DNA of 64,000 nucleotides from Tritrichomonas foetus (Eukaryota > Parabasalia > Tritrichomonadida > Tritrichomonadidae): contig MLAK01000695.1 in NCBI GenBank assembly GCA_001839685.1, positions 1 through 64,000 on the forward strand, in the 5' to 3' direction. The notes under the pieces were generated by a model. The model was not told the origin of the DNA and did not search any database. It saw only the letters and a list, made by a program, of their open reading frames with translations. The position numbers and the translations under genes were made by a program. Positions 39,982 through 50,838 of the stretch are shown here, piece after piece (the first letter of the stretch is position 1; every line of letters starts with the position of its first letter).

Positions 39982-40956
39982 TCAATGCTTCCTCTTGCGG
40001 AAGAAGTTGAATGCCAAAGCGCATCCAACAACAATTGCCACAGCACCGACAGCCACGGAAATCAATGATACTTCCTGCATATCGAATTTCACAAGCGGAG
40101 GCGTGTTTGGATTTATCGCTAAAGCTTTATTTTGCAGCTCGATTGCCAATTTTTTGGATTTTTTGGTTCCTTTTCCGTTTCTGATCATTTTTGCAAGTTC
40201 ATGAAGTGCTTCGGCATTGTTTTCATCAGCAGAAACAATCTCTTTAAGGAGTGTTAAAGCCAAGTTATCATCTTTTTTCTCATAAACAATGCCAGAACAT
40301 GGCGATTTAATTTTTGCGCATTCTAGTTTCGCCCGAAGGTCACCAGTGCTAGCTGCTCGCTCGAAAAGACAGTAGCTTTCTTCTACTGTTTCTGGAGAGC
40401 GTTCCAAATATTTTGCATATAAATACATCGCTTTTGTATCGGCGTATTTTCGTGCAGCTTGCTCTAAATATGAAATAGCTACATCTTCATCACCTTTCGC
40501 AATTATATCTTTATACATGTGAATCAAAGCAGGTGAATAGCCATACTGAACAGCCATTTCGAGGAAAGGCTTGGCCATGCTTGGATCTTCCTTTAATAGC
40601 CGTTTATACTTCCTGTAGACTGACTGGGGGTCCATTGTTTCGGTGTTTGGATAGAAATCTTCAATTATATAATTCCAAGTGAGCGGTGTGCATTTGTCCA
40701 ATCGAACAATTAATTCATTTTTTTCGCGTTTGGTTTGAATACTTTTGACGGGGTTTGGTAATTCACCTTTTAAAATTGGCGCATGTCCCTTTTGCGAGAG
40801 TGTGACAGAAATCACTTTGTGATCGTCAGAAATTTTAGCTTTGATTTTACTCGTGTCAAAACTGGAGGGAAATGGAATGTGAATGTCGATTGCATTAGCG
40901 TCTTCTTCGAACTTATATTCATAAAGAAAAGAGTATTCTGGGGAGATGTTCTTCAT
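39982..40956 (-). CDS. Tail-anchored Hsp20/CS plus TPR protein, Tom36/Tom46-like import receptor
   Basis: This 324-residue protein starts at the ATG at 40956. The longer frame begins at TTG, and another ATG is at 41019. Residues about 5-100 form an Hsp20/p23 CS-type beta sandwich (YKFEEDANAIDIHIPFP, then VISVTLSQKG, then PLTWNYIIED). Residues about 115-285 are helical TPR/Sel1 repeats (ALIHMYKDIIAKGDEDVAIS, AMYLYAKYLE, AEALHELAKMIRNGKG). A single hydrophobic segment (about 297-316) is followed by the basic tail FFRKRKH, a classic tail anchor. In Trichomonas vaginalis, Tom36 and Tom46 are tail-anchored hydrogenosomal TOM subunits with exactly Hsp20 plus TPR domains that bind preproteins. By architecture this looks like their counterpart. 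Orthology is inferred, not demonstrated. Confidence 0.72.
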   Translation of the reverse strand: MKNISPEYSFLYEYKFEEDANAIDIHIPFPSSFDTSKIKAKISDDHKVISVTLSQKGHAPILKGELPNPVKSIQTKREKNELIVRLDKCTPLTWNYIIEDFYPNTETMDPQSVYRKYKRLLKEDPSMAKPFLEMAVQYGYSPALIHMYKDIIAKGDEDVAISYLEQAARKYADTKAMYLYAKYLERSPETVEESYCLFERAASTGDLRAKLECAKIKSPCSGIVYEKKDDNLALTLLKEIVSADENNAEALHELAKMIRNGKGTKKSKKLAIELQNKALAINPNTPPLVKFDMQEVSLISVAVGAVAIVVGCALAFNFFRKRKH

Positions 40957-41492
40957 ATCTTTTCGAAATTTTTTTAAGGTAAATGTGATGTGAAAAGTTA
41001 CAAATTCAAAGGACAACATAAAAAGTGACGATTCGAAGATTTTAAGGTTCAACTCACCACAGAATTAACTAATCAAAAAGTTTACATATTTGTTCATTTT
41101 CTATTGGCAAGTGAAGTGACAAAAATTGTGAATTCGTCCAATTCATTCCTTTTCTCTCTTTTATATTCTTTCGTATGATTCATATATATATATATATATA
41201 GATAATATTTTTTGTATGGTTAAAGTGCATATGATTCGAATATTGGAATTTAATAAAGAATAAAATTCACATCTAAAACTGTTAAAATGATGAATGCCAC
41301 AAGTAAATACCAATTGAAGCATTAATATATCATAATAAATAGAAATATAATCTGGAAACTGATATAAGCGCATTTTGGGGAAATTTTTTGTTTGCCATTC
41401 AAATTTTAAAAGAAAAAATAAATTTATTTTTCATTTAGATCTGGTAATTACCATTTGTACAATGAAAATGTTTTCTTTAGGATTGAATGATT
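40957..41492. other. Intergenic with short TA repeat
   Basis: AT-rich DNA upstream of the tail-anchored protein gene, including a (TA)n run near 41182-41200. No coding frame is convincing. Confidence 0.4.
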
Positions 41493-42410
41493 AAATTGTT
41501 GTCTCTTGGTTATAATCATTGTTTGTCATTAATGAAATATCAAGATGGAAAAGCTTTAGGATATGACTTGTTTGTGGACTATTTTTTTTTTTTTTGAATA
41601 ACAAAGGGGAAGCATTCAATAAATACAGCTTTAATAATGGTGATTTAACAAAGATAGAAATAGATGAGACATGTTTTGGTATTTTTGGTGATTATGATCC
41701 AGTTTTTGTTGTTGAACATAATTTGATATATTAAATGAAAACATTTCATTTCCTATCTATCACTCGATATAAATTCTAATATCAAAGAAATTGTTGATAT
41801 TAAAGATTCTCTTTTGCTATTAACCACAAGTAAGCATGTTTTTTTGGCATTGAAAAGTTGCACAAAACTCACAGAACTCAAAAAATGATTTCCAATTCTA
41901 AAATGAAAGAAAGAAAGATAGAAAAAAATCTATCACTCTTTCATCAAATGGATTAAAAAATGTATTGCAAAATAGTTATTTCTCTAGTTGAGATACTTTT
42001 TACTTAACTTACTATTACTTGTATACTATTTAGCAAAGTAAAGTATTTTTACCCTTCATTACAGTTGATGTTATTTCTGAAAAAGCTTCACATATTCATC
42101 GTGTTTATCAAATCCATGAACTCTTTGAACTCCAATTTAATAATTTATTAGAACTTGATAATGAAGACTTTATTAATATTCTATCCAATCCAAATATTTT
42201 TTTAAAAGACGAAGATTCATTGCTGACATTTATTTTATCATCCAAAAAGATAAATCTATGTCACTATGATTAAAGAATGTTCAATTTGAAATGCCACGTA
42301 GAAATTCACTTAATAGTTTATCAGTACATTTGATAATAGTGATATAACAACTGGAATTTGGGATAAATTAACAGCATTCATTAAAACTTCAACCAACCAT
42401 GTTTTCTAGA
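41493..42410 (+). pseudogene. Decayed RCC1/BTB-type gene
   Basis: Pieces of one protein appear in order but in different frames. First is an RCC1-like blade (LLSLGYNHCLSLM, then QDGKALGYD). Then comes a frame after a poly-T insertion near 41582 (GDLTKIEIDETCFGIFGDYDP), and then DSLLLLTTSKHVFLALKS. Next is a long stretch at 42060-42270 with HELFELQFNNLLELDNEDF and ILSNPNIFLKDEDSLLTFIL, the BACK-like region typical of trichomonad BTB proteins. The last piece, near 42330-42410, reads DITTGIWDKLTAFIK before a stop. Multiple frameshifts and stops show that the gene is dead. RCC1/BTB proteins are a large family in these organisms. Confidence 0.75.
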
Positions 42411-42896
42411 ACCAACAAAAAATCAAAATCGATATATAGTATATATAATGCCAACAAACTCAATTCGAATATGAGAAACAGCATTTTCCAAATTCGGATA
42501 TAAATGTTAATACAGTTAATAAGTAACACAACATATATATATGTATATTGAAAAAACATTTAAATAAACTAATATTTATTTAACCAATGTGAAATGAATT
42601 GATATTTATAAGGAATATAATCAAATATATTTAAAGTTCATAGTTCACAAATAAAACCTATTTACTTGCTCATTTTCAAATTTGGTTCCAATTCCTATTA
42701 AATTGAGGTAATTAAATTGAATGAACTTTGGTTTTTATAGTTCACATTTAGTTATTAGTAACAGTTTGCTATCATAGATTGAGCTTCTTCAAGAAATAAA
42801 ATACTTTTTTTCCCACCAAAATTATATGTTTCATTTATTTAATTCATATCACATTTCGTTTTTATCTCAATTCTGTAAAATTCATCTTTTCCCGAA
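42411..42896. other. Intergenic, no gene seen
   Basis: AT-rich spacer between the RCC1/BTB relic and the large ankyrin gene. TCATC about 18 bases before the ATG at 42897 is a weak initiator-like match. Nothing else was found. Confidence 0.4.
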
Positions 42897-45800
42897 ATGT
42901 CAAAAAAGACAGGCGAGCAAACATATTTTATTGTTTCCAACGAACAAGGCGATCATACAAAGCGCAATTGTGAAAAACTGTTCGATAAAACAACTCCGAT
43001 AATCATCGAATCCTTAAAAAATTCCGTTTTCTATCAAAACAAAGTCGAATACGCTTTATTTTATACAGACTCGTATATTTCAGTTCGAATACCAGAATCC
43101 GTTTGCCCGTTGAAATACTTCCCCCAATGTATCTGCAATATCTCGAATAATTATTCAGAAGAGTGGAGTATTTTACCGCATTTGTCACTTTTCCCTAAGA
43201 ATTCAATCACGCTGAGCCAATTGAAAATCACTTTTCACGACCAAAGAAATCAATTGCCCAACTTGATTTGCGATTTCCCATTTTTTTTGCCTTCAGACAG
43301 GCCACTTTTTGAGAGCATTATAAAAGCATGCGAAGGTAAAAAATGGGGCAGTGTAATTCAACATATTGGCAATATGGTAAATATTGCACCATCCAAAATT
43401 ATTCTTCGTCATCAACATGAAAAAGTGGATGAAATTCTATTCCCTTTCAATCCTATCATTACAGTTTTCAGTGAGATTTTTTCACCGAGTGCTTTTCAAA
43501 ATAATCACATTTTTACTTACACTGTTGTTGCAGAGAAAGTAGAAGTTGCTGGAACAAGGACACACTTTACACGTAAAACTTTTGTTGATAATGATATTTC
43601 CAGACTTACATTTCTGAGGTCTTTATCACCAAATATGATCGAGAGGGTTCTAACTTTTCAAGATGATATTTTATCAATTTTTCTAAAAAATGATTTTATT
43701 TCTTTTTTACCAAAATTACTAAATCGAATTCATGAAGAGTTTTTAACAGGAACAGCTGATCCATCTATCATCTCTGCATTAAAACATGTTTTATCAAGTT
43801 CACTTGTTACAGTGTTTATGCCATTTGCCTCTTCTTTGGTTGGAAGATGTGATTTTAAATTAAAATCATGGAATGTTTTTGTTTCATGGTTAACATCATT
43901 ATCAAACCCATCGATTTATGATTTTACACTTGATTTAGAAAATAAACCAAGAGAGTCACTGTCTACAATAATTGGATTATTTATTATGTTACAAACTGAA
44001 TTCGTCGAAAGAGTCGTTGATACAAGCAAATTATTTTATGATTATTTTTTGTCAGAACATTTATTCTCACAATGTGACTCAATTTTAGGCCCAATTTTGG
44101 CTGTTTCTCCTATATCGATTGAAAATGAAGACTTAACAATGATTTTAACACGTGGTTTTGTTTATTTCTGTGATTTAGGTAATTCTAGTATCAATCCATC
44201 GAACTTGAATGTTACAAATTCACCAACGACACAAAACTCACCAAACACATCAACTAATTCACCGAATCAAACAAATTTGAAAGAAAATGTCAGAAACAAC
44301 AAAGAATATGAATTCTTGAGTTTACCACAAATGTATCGAGTCAATAACAAAATTAAAGTTGTATGTGCTTTACCAATAAGCCAATGGGAATTCCAACCTA
44401 TTCCTAATAGCTCAACTGGCACTTTTGCTGGTCCAAATTTGATTAACGTAAAGGTGACATCAAATGATGCAATTCATGACATTTTAACATTTTGGATTTT
44501 ATTCACATTAGCAAAGTTAGAACTCGATAATGAAACGGTTGACATACCAGTACCATCCAAATCTAATGCACACATTCGTCTCTCTTATCCATATTTCGTC
44601 AATAATTTTGTTGTTTCTGCAACAGTTTCGATCTTGAGTCATTCATGGGATGTTCGCTTTCCTATTCATAAAGTGATTGATATTTTAGAAAAAGTTCGAA
44701 AGAAAAATAACATTCTTGTTTATCCAACCACACGCAAAATGGAGATACCGATTGCCTACACAGGAGATACACAAATATCAATATGTAATTTATCAGTTGA
44801 TGCTAAAGTTTTAAATGAAACTATCAAGTTTTTCAAAACATCATATTTTTTGAAGGAGGATGATAATACAATTGAAGATTTAATTTTACTGAGACACATG
44901 ATTAATTCCACTTTAGCTGATATCTTCTTCTGCTATAATTCTGAAATAATATTTGAAGTGTTATTACCATTTAAAATTTCTGATTTCACTTATTCACTCA
45001 TGATTGATAGCTCTGACCTCCTTGATCTCCAATTAGCAACATTTCATTTATCACTTTCCCAATTTAATATTAATAACATTCCACTTCTTCATTTTGCCGC
45101 ACTAACAGTCAATAATGCAAACTTCATCAGCGCGATCGCAAGGCGATCATATGCCAGCATCCAAGACGGAGAAGGGATGACCGCACTCTTCTATGCAATA
45201 AGAAATCCAAATTTATCGATTTGTCAGGCTCTCATTGACGAAAAGATTGATATTGATGCATGCAACTATAAAGGAATCTCACCTTTGATTTTTTGTCTGG
45301 AAAACAGTGATTTTAAACGTGCAAAATTTTTATTAGAAAACGGTGCGGCTGTTAACAAATCAATGCAAACAGCCACTTTGTCTTATTCATCTGCTTTATT
45401 TTATGCAATTAATGGTCAAAACACTGAAGCTGTAAAATTACTGTTGAAATATTGTGGTATCGAAATTAATTCTCCTTTCTTCGATGGCAGTTTTGTTACT
45501 CACCAATGCATTACTTCACATTTTACTGAAATTTTGAAAGATATTCAATTATTGGTTCCAGAATATGATCCAAATCTTTCATCTGACACCTATGTTCATC
45601 CACTCCACTTCTTCATTAACTCTGCTACAAATCGGAACAATCAAGTTCAATCTGATAACAGAATCAGTAAAACTAAAAATGATCAGTTGAAAAAAGAATT
45701 AAATAATTTATTAAGTATTCAGAAATTGAATATAAATATGCCTGATAATGACGGAAATACACCTTTAGTTTGTGCGATTGAAAAAGATTGTGGCTCACTT

Positions 45801-46169
45801 GCACGAGTTTTGATTTCAAATAGTAGTTGCGATATTGACATTCTTAGTTCAAAAGGTGAGACTCCTCTCTTTATTGCAGTTAATAATAATAAAGTACAAA
45901 CTGTCAAAGCTTTAATAAAAGCTGGTGTTTTGGTGAATATTCCAAATGTGAATGGTATGACACCATTGTATCGTGCAGTTGAACTTAAAAATGTAGAAAT
46001 TGTGAAATTACTTTTATCAGCAGGAGCACTTCCAAACCAGTGGTATTACAATGGAAAACTACCACTTACAATCTCAACTGGCGAAATTGAGAAAATGCTA
46101 TTTGATAAAGGCGCAGATAAAAGATTCCCATCATTTTCCAATGATTCACAGGATGCTCCGAAAAAATAA
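42897..46169 (+). CDS. Large ankyrin-repeat protein
   Basis: This 1090-residue protein starts at the ATG at 42897. The first 700 or so residues have no recognised domain but look globular. They include a low-complexity Asn/Ser/Pro/Thr segment near residues 435-465 (SPTTQNSPNTSTNSPN). The C-terminal third holds about seven ankyrin repeats from roughly residue 730: IPLLHFAALTVNNANF, MTALFYAIRNPN, ISPLIFCLENSDF, SALFYAINGQNTEAVKLLL, TPLVCAIEKDCG, TPLFIAVNNNKVQTVKALI and TPLYRAVELKNVEIVKLLL. The frame is intact. Ankyrin repeats mediate protein binding; the partner is unknown. A few repeats contain poorly matching insertions, so the number is approximate. Confidence 0.8.
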   Translation: MSKKTGEQTYFIVSNEQGDHTKRNCEKLFDKTTPIIIESLKNSVFYQNKVEYALFYTDSYISVRIPESVCPLKYFPQCICNISNNYSEEWSILPHLSLFPKNSITLSQLKITFHDQRNQLPNLICDFPFFLPSDRPLFESIIKACEGKKWGSVIQHIGNMVNIAPSKIILRHQHEKVDEILFPFNPIITVFSEIFSPSAFQNNHIFTYTVVAEKVEVAGTRTHFTRKTFVDNDISRLTFLRSLSPNMIERVLTFQDDILSIFLKNDFISFLPKLLNRIHEEFLTGTADPSIISALKHVLSSSLVTVFMPFASSLVGRCDFKLKSWNVFVSWLTSLSNPSIYDFTLDLENKPRESLSTIIGLFIMLQTEFVERVVDTSKLFYDYFLSEHLFSQCDSILGPILAVSPISIENEDLTMILTRGFVYFCDLGNSSINPSNLNVTNSPTTQNSPNTSTNSPNQTNLKENVRNNKEYEFLSLPQMYRVNNKIKVVCALPISQWEFQPIPNSSTGTFAGPNLINVKVTSNDAIHDILTFWILFTLAKLELDNETVDIPVPSKSNAHIRLSYPYFVNNFVVSATVSILSHSWDVRFPIHKVIDILEKVRKKNNILVYPTTRKMEIPIAYTGDTQISICNLSVDAKVLNETIKFFKTSYFLKEDDNTIEDLILLRHMINSTLADIFFCYNSEIIFEVLLPFKISDFTYSLMIDSSDLLDLQLATFHLSLSQFNINNIPLLHFAALTVNNANFISAIARRSYASIQDGEGMTALFYAIRNPNLSICQALIDEKIDIDACNYKGISPLIFCLENSDFKRAKFLLENGAAVNKSMQTATLSYSSALFYAINGQNTEAVKLLLKYCGIEINSPFFDGSFVTHQCITSHFTEILKDIQLLVPEYDPNLSSDTYVHPLHFFINSATNRNNQVQSDNRISKTKNDQLKKELNNLLSIQKLNINMPDNDGNTPLVCAIEKDCGSLARVLISNSSCDIDILSSKGETPLFIAVNNNKVQTVKALIKAGVLVNIPNVNGMTPLYRAVELKNVEIVKLLLSAGALPNQWYYNGKLPLTISTGEIEKMLFDKGADKRFPSFSNDSQDAPKK

Positions 46170-46561
46170 AATTTTCGTTGAAAATTCCCAAAAGTCATCG
46201 AATATTATGCTGTCATTATAGTAATTTATGTTCTAAAATTTGATTTAATAGAGTATAAATATGCGTTTTCATGTTGTTATTTAATTATTTAACTTCTTTT
46301 CTTTTTCCTCATTTTTTCACTTTGATCGATATAATTAATGATGTTAATAGGTTTCTTGAAAGTTGTTCATATCTCCTTTGAAGTTCATATAAGAATTTCT
46401 ATGCTTACATATATAATTTTTATGTGTTTCGCGACATGTATTTTTAATATTTTACATATTTTTACGCTTAAAAATTAAAAAAATATTAAATGAAATTTAA
46501 AGATCAAAAAATGTAATAAAGATATATGACCTCATCAATAATGGATTATAATATCACATTT
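46170..46561. other. Convergent intergenic region, no gene seen
   Basis: AT-rich spacer between the ankyrin gene and the minus-strand kinase gene. It should hold both transcript ends. Nothing else stands out. Confidence 0.4.
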
Positions 46562-47734
46562 TTACTCTTGTATTTGCTCAAGTTTAGACACATATTCTTC
46601 ATATTTATCTTCATTCCACATCGGTAACTTTTCTTCATCAATGAGCCCAATGAGTGATTCAAGTGCTTTTTCATTATTAAGCTCACATGCCATACTGAAG
46701 TACTCAATAGCTTTCATGTTATCTTGTGGAACGCCTGCACCGTGAAAATATATCCAACCCAATTGATGCATCGCATCTGTTGAAAAGGCAGCAGCACGTT
46801 GAATGTTTTCTAGTGTGCCATGTTCATAAATTGGATACGGTGATTGGTCATAATATGTGATTCTATCACGGTAACTATCAAAAGTTTTTATATCGATTCC
46901 AGGAATAACTCTAGAAAGGTCGTTTAAATATCGTGCAACATCGAGCATGACTGGTCTTTGCTGGAAGCTGACTTGTGTGCATTGGATGAATAAATCGTAA
47001 TAAGGTGAACTTTCATCAAGACGTGGAATATTTCCATTCATGATATTTTTCGCAATTTGACTTTCAGGGAGACCAGCAAATGGAATATTTAAATTCAATA
47101 CTTCATACATCATCATTCCAAGTGAATAAACATCACATCGAGCATCATAGTCAATTTTTTCATCAAACATTTCAGGTGGTGCATAATTCACTGTTCTTGG
47201 TCTTGATAATTTTGTTATTTCTGGAATGATGTCACGTGCAAAACCAAAGTCTGCAAGGTGAGGTTCCAAATTTTCGTCAAGCAAAATGTTGGAGCTTTTA
47301 ATATCACGATGAATGACGTTTCTATGATGCAGAAAGGCCAAGCTGTAAGCTGTACCAAACAAAATAATCAAAACTCGTGTTGGATCAATGGAAACTTTAT
47401 TTTCATATGCACGAGCAATCAAATCAAATAAGGTGCCACCTGGAATGAATTCCATTTCAATCCATGGATAGAACTGTTTGTCTGTTTCGGGTAATCCATA
47501 TTTGACGATTTGCATAATTGTGGGATGCTTGTTTTCACTTAGTGTTTGAACTTCTCGCATGAAATAAAGGAGTGGAGCTCCATTATTCGCTTTGAAGCGC
47601 GAAATTTTGATGGCACGAAATATTCCGGTTTCGTTTTCGCGCAATAGATTGACTTCACCACATGCACCACCACCAAGAGTGCAGATTTTGGTGTATTTTG
47701 ACATATCAAAAGAAGTTTCTTTAAGCATTTCCAT
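46562..47734 (-). CDS. Ser/Thr protein kinase with C-terminal Sel1 repeat
   Basis: This 390-residue protein starts at the ATG at 47734; the longer frame begins at TTG. A complete kinase domain spans about residues 14-275: glycine loop LGGGACGEV, ATP lysine K43 (AIK), catalytic loop HRDIKSSN (142-149), DFG (162-164) and APPE (185-188). All catalytic residues are there, so it should be active. HRDIKSSNILLD is a TKL-like catalytic-loop form. The C terminus carries a Sel1-type repeat (AMHQLGWIYFHGAGVPQDN..A, about residues 321-356). Kinases fused to Sel1 repeats are a recurrent trichomonad arrangement; the repeats probably recruit substrates. The target is unknown. Confidence 0.88.
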   Translation of the reverse strand: MEMLKETSFDMSKYTKICTLGGGACGEVNLLRENETGIFRAIKISRFKANNGAPLLYFMREVQTLSENKHPTIMQIVKYGLPETDKQFYPWIEMEFIPGGTLFDLIARAYENKVSIDPTRVLIILFGTAYSLAFLHHRNVIHRDIKSSNILLDENLEPHLADFGFARDIIPEITKLSRPRTVNYAPPEMFDEKIDYDARCDVYSLGMMMYEVLNLNIPFAGLPESQIAKNIMNGNIPRLDESSPYYDLFIQCTQVSFQQRPVMLDVARYLNDLSRVIPGIDIKTFDSYRDRITYYDQSPYPIYEHGTLENIQRAAAFSTDAMHQLGWIYFHGAGVPQDNMKAIEYFSMACELNNEKALESLIGLIDEEKLPMWNEDKYEEYVSKLEQIQE

Positions 47735-48476
47735 TGGCAAAAAAGCTGACGATATTTTCAATGATTTATTTTATTTTTCAATACTGCAAATTGGAAAAAA
47801 CTGACAAGAAAGTGATAAAGCTTTGAATTTTTGTCAAAGTCATACGTATAGTCATACGTTTAAGGTGATCGTCTTTTTTTTAAATTGATCTGAATTTCAT
47901 ACCCAATCAATTAAACAGCTAATCAAAGTTGTCACTGCCTAATCCACATCATGCTGAACTGATAACAGAAGGTGTTTCCTTGAAAAAGTATTGAATTTTT
48001 TCCTATTTCAAAATATGAATATCTTTTGAACATGTTGAAACAACTTACTTCAATCATTTTGCTTAAATTTAAAGGTACTCAAGAAATCGTTTCGTCATTT
48101 AGATTTTTGACATGAACGACCAAATAACAAACTTATGACTATACCTATTCAAAGTCGAATCTCGACAAGTTGACAAGAGAAACACTTTTGAAAGATAATG
48201 TTAACGGTCTCTTCCTGCCAATTCAAAAAAGAATAAAAATTGAATATCAAATAAACTTTTTGATAATATAATTCTACACGATATTAATGTTTCGAAAATT
48301 GTCTCATATTTATTCAGAAAAATTTGGATAGACATTTGGCTTTTTTTCAGAAAATCTCAGGAATTCCAATCAACCTTGGTATTATGTGTATAAATGGCCA
48401 TAAAATCAATTTTTGTTAATATCGTTGTGGTCGGCCAAATAAATATCGACATTCGTTTCTGTCTGTTTCAGGCCGA
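47735..48476. other. Divergent intergenic region, no gene seen
   Basis: AT-rich DNA between two divergent genes, presumably with both promoters. Two copies of GTCATACGT occur at about 47838 and 47848. No coding frame is evident. Confidence 0.4.
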
Positions 48477-49169
48477 ATGAGCACTTATATCGACAAAGCA
48501 ATAAATGAAGCGAAACAAACAAACAAATATGTAGTTGTATGCATTGAAAGACTTCTTGGAAAGGGACTTTTATCAAACGATGAAATTTTCAGAGCCATTA
48601 CATTGAATTTCGTTCCATATACAACATCTGCAGGCAGTCCAGGGTGCCAAAATTTCCTTGAAAAATTCACGGTGAAAGACGACATTCAACGCTATTTCAT
48701 AATCGATCCAAATTCAGGCGAAATTGTTGCAACAAATGAACAACAAAATTTAACACAATTTGAACTATTGAAGTGGATGCAAGACTTTTTAGATCAAAAT
48801 ACCAAAAACGAAAAGAAGGGAAAGACTCACCAAGTCGGGCAAAGATTTCCAAAACCGAAAGCAAAGCAAATGAAAAATTGCAATAATAAAGAATTCAAAC
48901 TCACGCCCCAAACTCAGTTTCAGGCTGTAAAAAACATCAATATAAAGTTCGTCACACCAGATGGAGCAATGCACACATGCGTAGTGAATAAAGATAAGAA
49001 AATATCACAGTTTCTTCGACCTAAATGTAAAGAGCTCAATCTCAACATTGACAAATTATACTTTTTGTTTGATGCACGACAATTTCATTTAGATCAAACA
49101 GTGAAAAGTATTCATTTACAGGAAAATAGTGTCGTTTATGCGAACTATAAGTATAAGTCCAAAAAATGA
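48477..49169 (+). CDS. UAS (thioredoxin-like) plus SUMO/ubiquitin-like domain protein
   Basis: This 230-residue protein starts at the ATG at 48477. Residues about 3-110 resemble the UAS domain of UBXN7/FAF-type proteins: an opening helix (IDKAINEAKQTNKYVVVCIE), then SNDEIFRAITLNFV, then a strand FIIDPNSGEIV and a final helix with FLLKWMQDFLD-like content. A basic linker follows (about 112-150). The C terminus (about 153-225) is a beta-grasp fold closest to SUMO/Rad60 SLD: INIKFVTPDG, then LYFLFDARQFHLDQTVKSI, then an acidic-hydrophobic end strand. UAS plus UBX proteins are p97/Cdc48 cofactors that bind ubiquitin. Here the usual UBX is replaced by, or has drifted into, a SUMO-like domain. A role in ubiquitin or SUMO handling is inference. 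Confidence 0.6.
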   Translation: MSTYIDKAINEAKQTNKYVVVCIERLLGKGLLSNDEIFRAITLNFVPYTTSAGSPGCQNFLEKFTVKDDIQRYFIIDPNSGEIVATNEQQNLTQFELLKWMQDFLDQNTKNEKKGKTHQVGQRFPKPKAKQMKNCNNKEFKLTPQTQFQAVKNINIKFVTPDGAMHTCVVNKDKKISQFLRPKCKELNLNIDKLYFLFDARQFHLDQTVKSIHLQENSVVYANYKYKSKK

Positions 49170-49623
49170 TTTTTTTTCTTTATGACTATAATTAAACTTG
49201 TATGAATTTTAATCTGTATATTTTAATATGGCATAAAAGTCAATTACTCTTTTAATGTATTCGACTCTATCTATAAAATAATCGTTTGATTCTTAACAAG
49301 ATAAAATTTTATTTCAAAATTGTTTCAATTATGGAATCCACATTCGTTTATATGAAAGAAGTTCCTTTAAAAATCACCACCAGCGTTTTTGCATGCATTG
49401 TTGTCAATAATAAATTGTACTAAAACTTTCATCATTCAACAAAAGTCAAATTTCATTTCGCACTGACATGAATTATTTAATCAAATAATAATCTAAAAAT
49501 AAACTTGTAATTATCATAAAAAGGTAAATTCACATGGCTTAAGTTTTATTAACATAAAAAAACAATTACACATGCATTAAATTAAAAATAAAATCTAAAA
49601 ATTAAAATAAAACATCTATTTTT
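49170..49623. other. Convergent intergenic region, no gene seen
   Basis: AT-rich spacer with A-rich runs near its end. It should contain the 3' ends of the flanking convergent genes. Nothing else is visible. Confidence 0.4.
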
Positions 49624-50838
49624 CTATGCAACAACCACTCTTCGAAATGCAACTTGTTGTTTTGGATCTCTGATCCATCTTGGAATCAATCTTTTGTTGT
49701 CAAAAAGCGGATGAATAATTTCTCTTTTTGACTTGTTATTATTCACAACATTATTGTTCTTTACACTAGTTACATTTATCATTGATGGCTTCTGTGCTAT
49801 TCTCGTTGTAGCAATTTCTTTGTGAATTTCTTTCATTATATCATTACGAGTATCTTTACGCACATCTTGAGTTGTTGTAACTGGTCTTGTTTCCTTTTCT
49901 CTCGCGCTTGGAAGCACTTCTTTTCTTGTTGTAACGCGGGTTGTTACAGGCCTGTGGCTTGTTGTCCAATCATATTTATAGTCAAACGCAAAGCCTTCCC
50001 GCATGAAGAGGTCACGGAAAAGATTCTTAAGCTTGCAGTAGTCTGGTTCCTCAGAAAATTGAAGAGATCTCACAATCTGGAAATACTTCACAAATTCTCG
50101 AGGAAGGCCTTTGCAGAGATCCTCGAAGCTTGTTTTTGCTTTAATTTCGCAAATTCTGTCATATTTTTGTTTCCGATTTTGGCCATTAATTCCCATCCAC
50201 GGGAGCGACCCTTTTAATAAATAGATCCATACATATCCAAGCGCTTCAAGGTCATCGCGCCTGCTCTGTTCTGATCCACGTAAAGCGCCAACGGAGGCGT
50301 ATCGTGCGGTTCCTGTTAAAGACTTTCCTTCAGTGTATCCAATATGTTGATGATTTGATGAATCTCTGTATTTTTTGGCAAGTCCGTAGTCGATAATAAA
50401 TACTTGATTTGCATTATTTCCAAGTCCCATAACGAAATTGTCTGGTTTTATGTCTCTGTGGATGAAATTTTTGTTGTGGAAATATTGAATGCATGTCAGC
50501 ATTTGGTCAGCTAACATCAAAACTGTTTTGAGGGTAAGTCGACGATGACATTGGATTAGCAAATCTTCGAGCGATTTGCCGAGGAGATCAACAACCATCA
50601 CATTATGTAGCGGTTCTGTTCCGTAATAATGAAGCGTTGGAATTCCGACACCACCTTGCAGGTGTTTATACAGTTTGGATTCAAAAGAAAGCTGAGGAAC
50701 TCGGCAATGAGCTTTTTCTAACTTTACTGCGACTCTTCGATGCGTGCATGTGTTTTCGCCAACGTAGATCTCGCCGAAACTGCCAGCCCCGATCTTCTTT
50801 TTTAGACGATAGCGAGCGCCAACAATTTTATCATTCAT
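49624..50838 (-). CDS. Casein kinase 1 family protein kinase
   Basis: This 404-residue protein starts at the ATG at 50838. An initiator-like TCATTTTT lies about 24 bases upstream. The kinase domain spans about residues 10-285: [11 protein letters not shown]39 (VAVK), HRDIKPDN with D129, and [10 protein letters not shown] (150-159) where most CK1 members have DFG. It also has the CK1-specific block [25 protein letters not shown] in place of APE. It should be active; DYG in place of DFG is a mild oddity known in some CK1-like kinases. The C-terminal 115 residues are basic, Thr/Arg/Asn-rich and probably disordered. CK1 families are greatly expanded in trichomonads. Confidence 0.93.
   Translation of the reverse strand: MNDKIVGARYRLKKKIGAGSFGEIYVGENTCTHRRVAVKLEKAHCRVPQLSFESKLYKHLQGGVGIPTLHYYGTEPLHNVMVVDLLGKSLEDLLIQCHRRLTLKTVLMLADQMLTCIQYFHNKNFIHRDIKPDNFVMGLGNNANQVFIIDYGLAKKYRDSSNHQHIGYTEGKSLTGTARYASVGALRGSEQSRRDDLEALGYVWIYLLKGSLPWMGINGQNRKQKYDRICEIKAKTSFEDLCKGLPREFVKYFQIVRSLQFSEEPDYCKLKNLFRDLFMREGFAFDYKYDWTTSHRPVTTRVTTRKEVLPSAREKETRPVTTTQDVRKDTRNDIMKEIHKEIATTRIAQKPSMINVTSVKNNNVVNNNKSKREIIHPLFDNKRLIPRWIRDPKQQVAFRRVVVA

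Noticed and set aside
49822..50217. 131-codon plus-strand frame opposite the CK1 gene
   Set aside because: Antisense shadow of the conserved kinase with no protein features.
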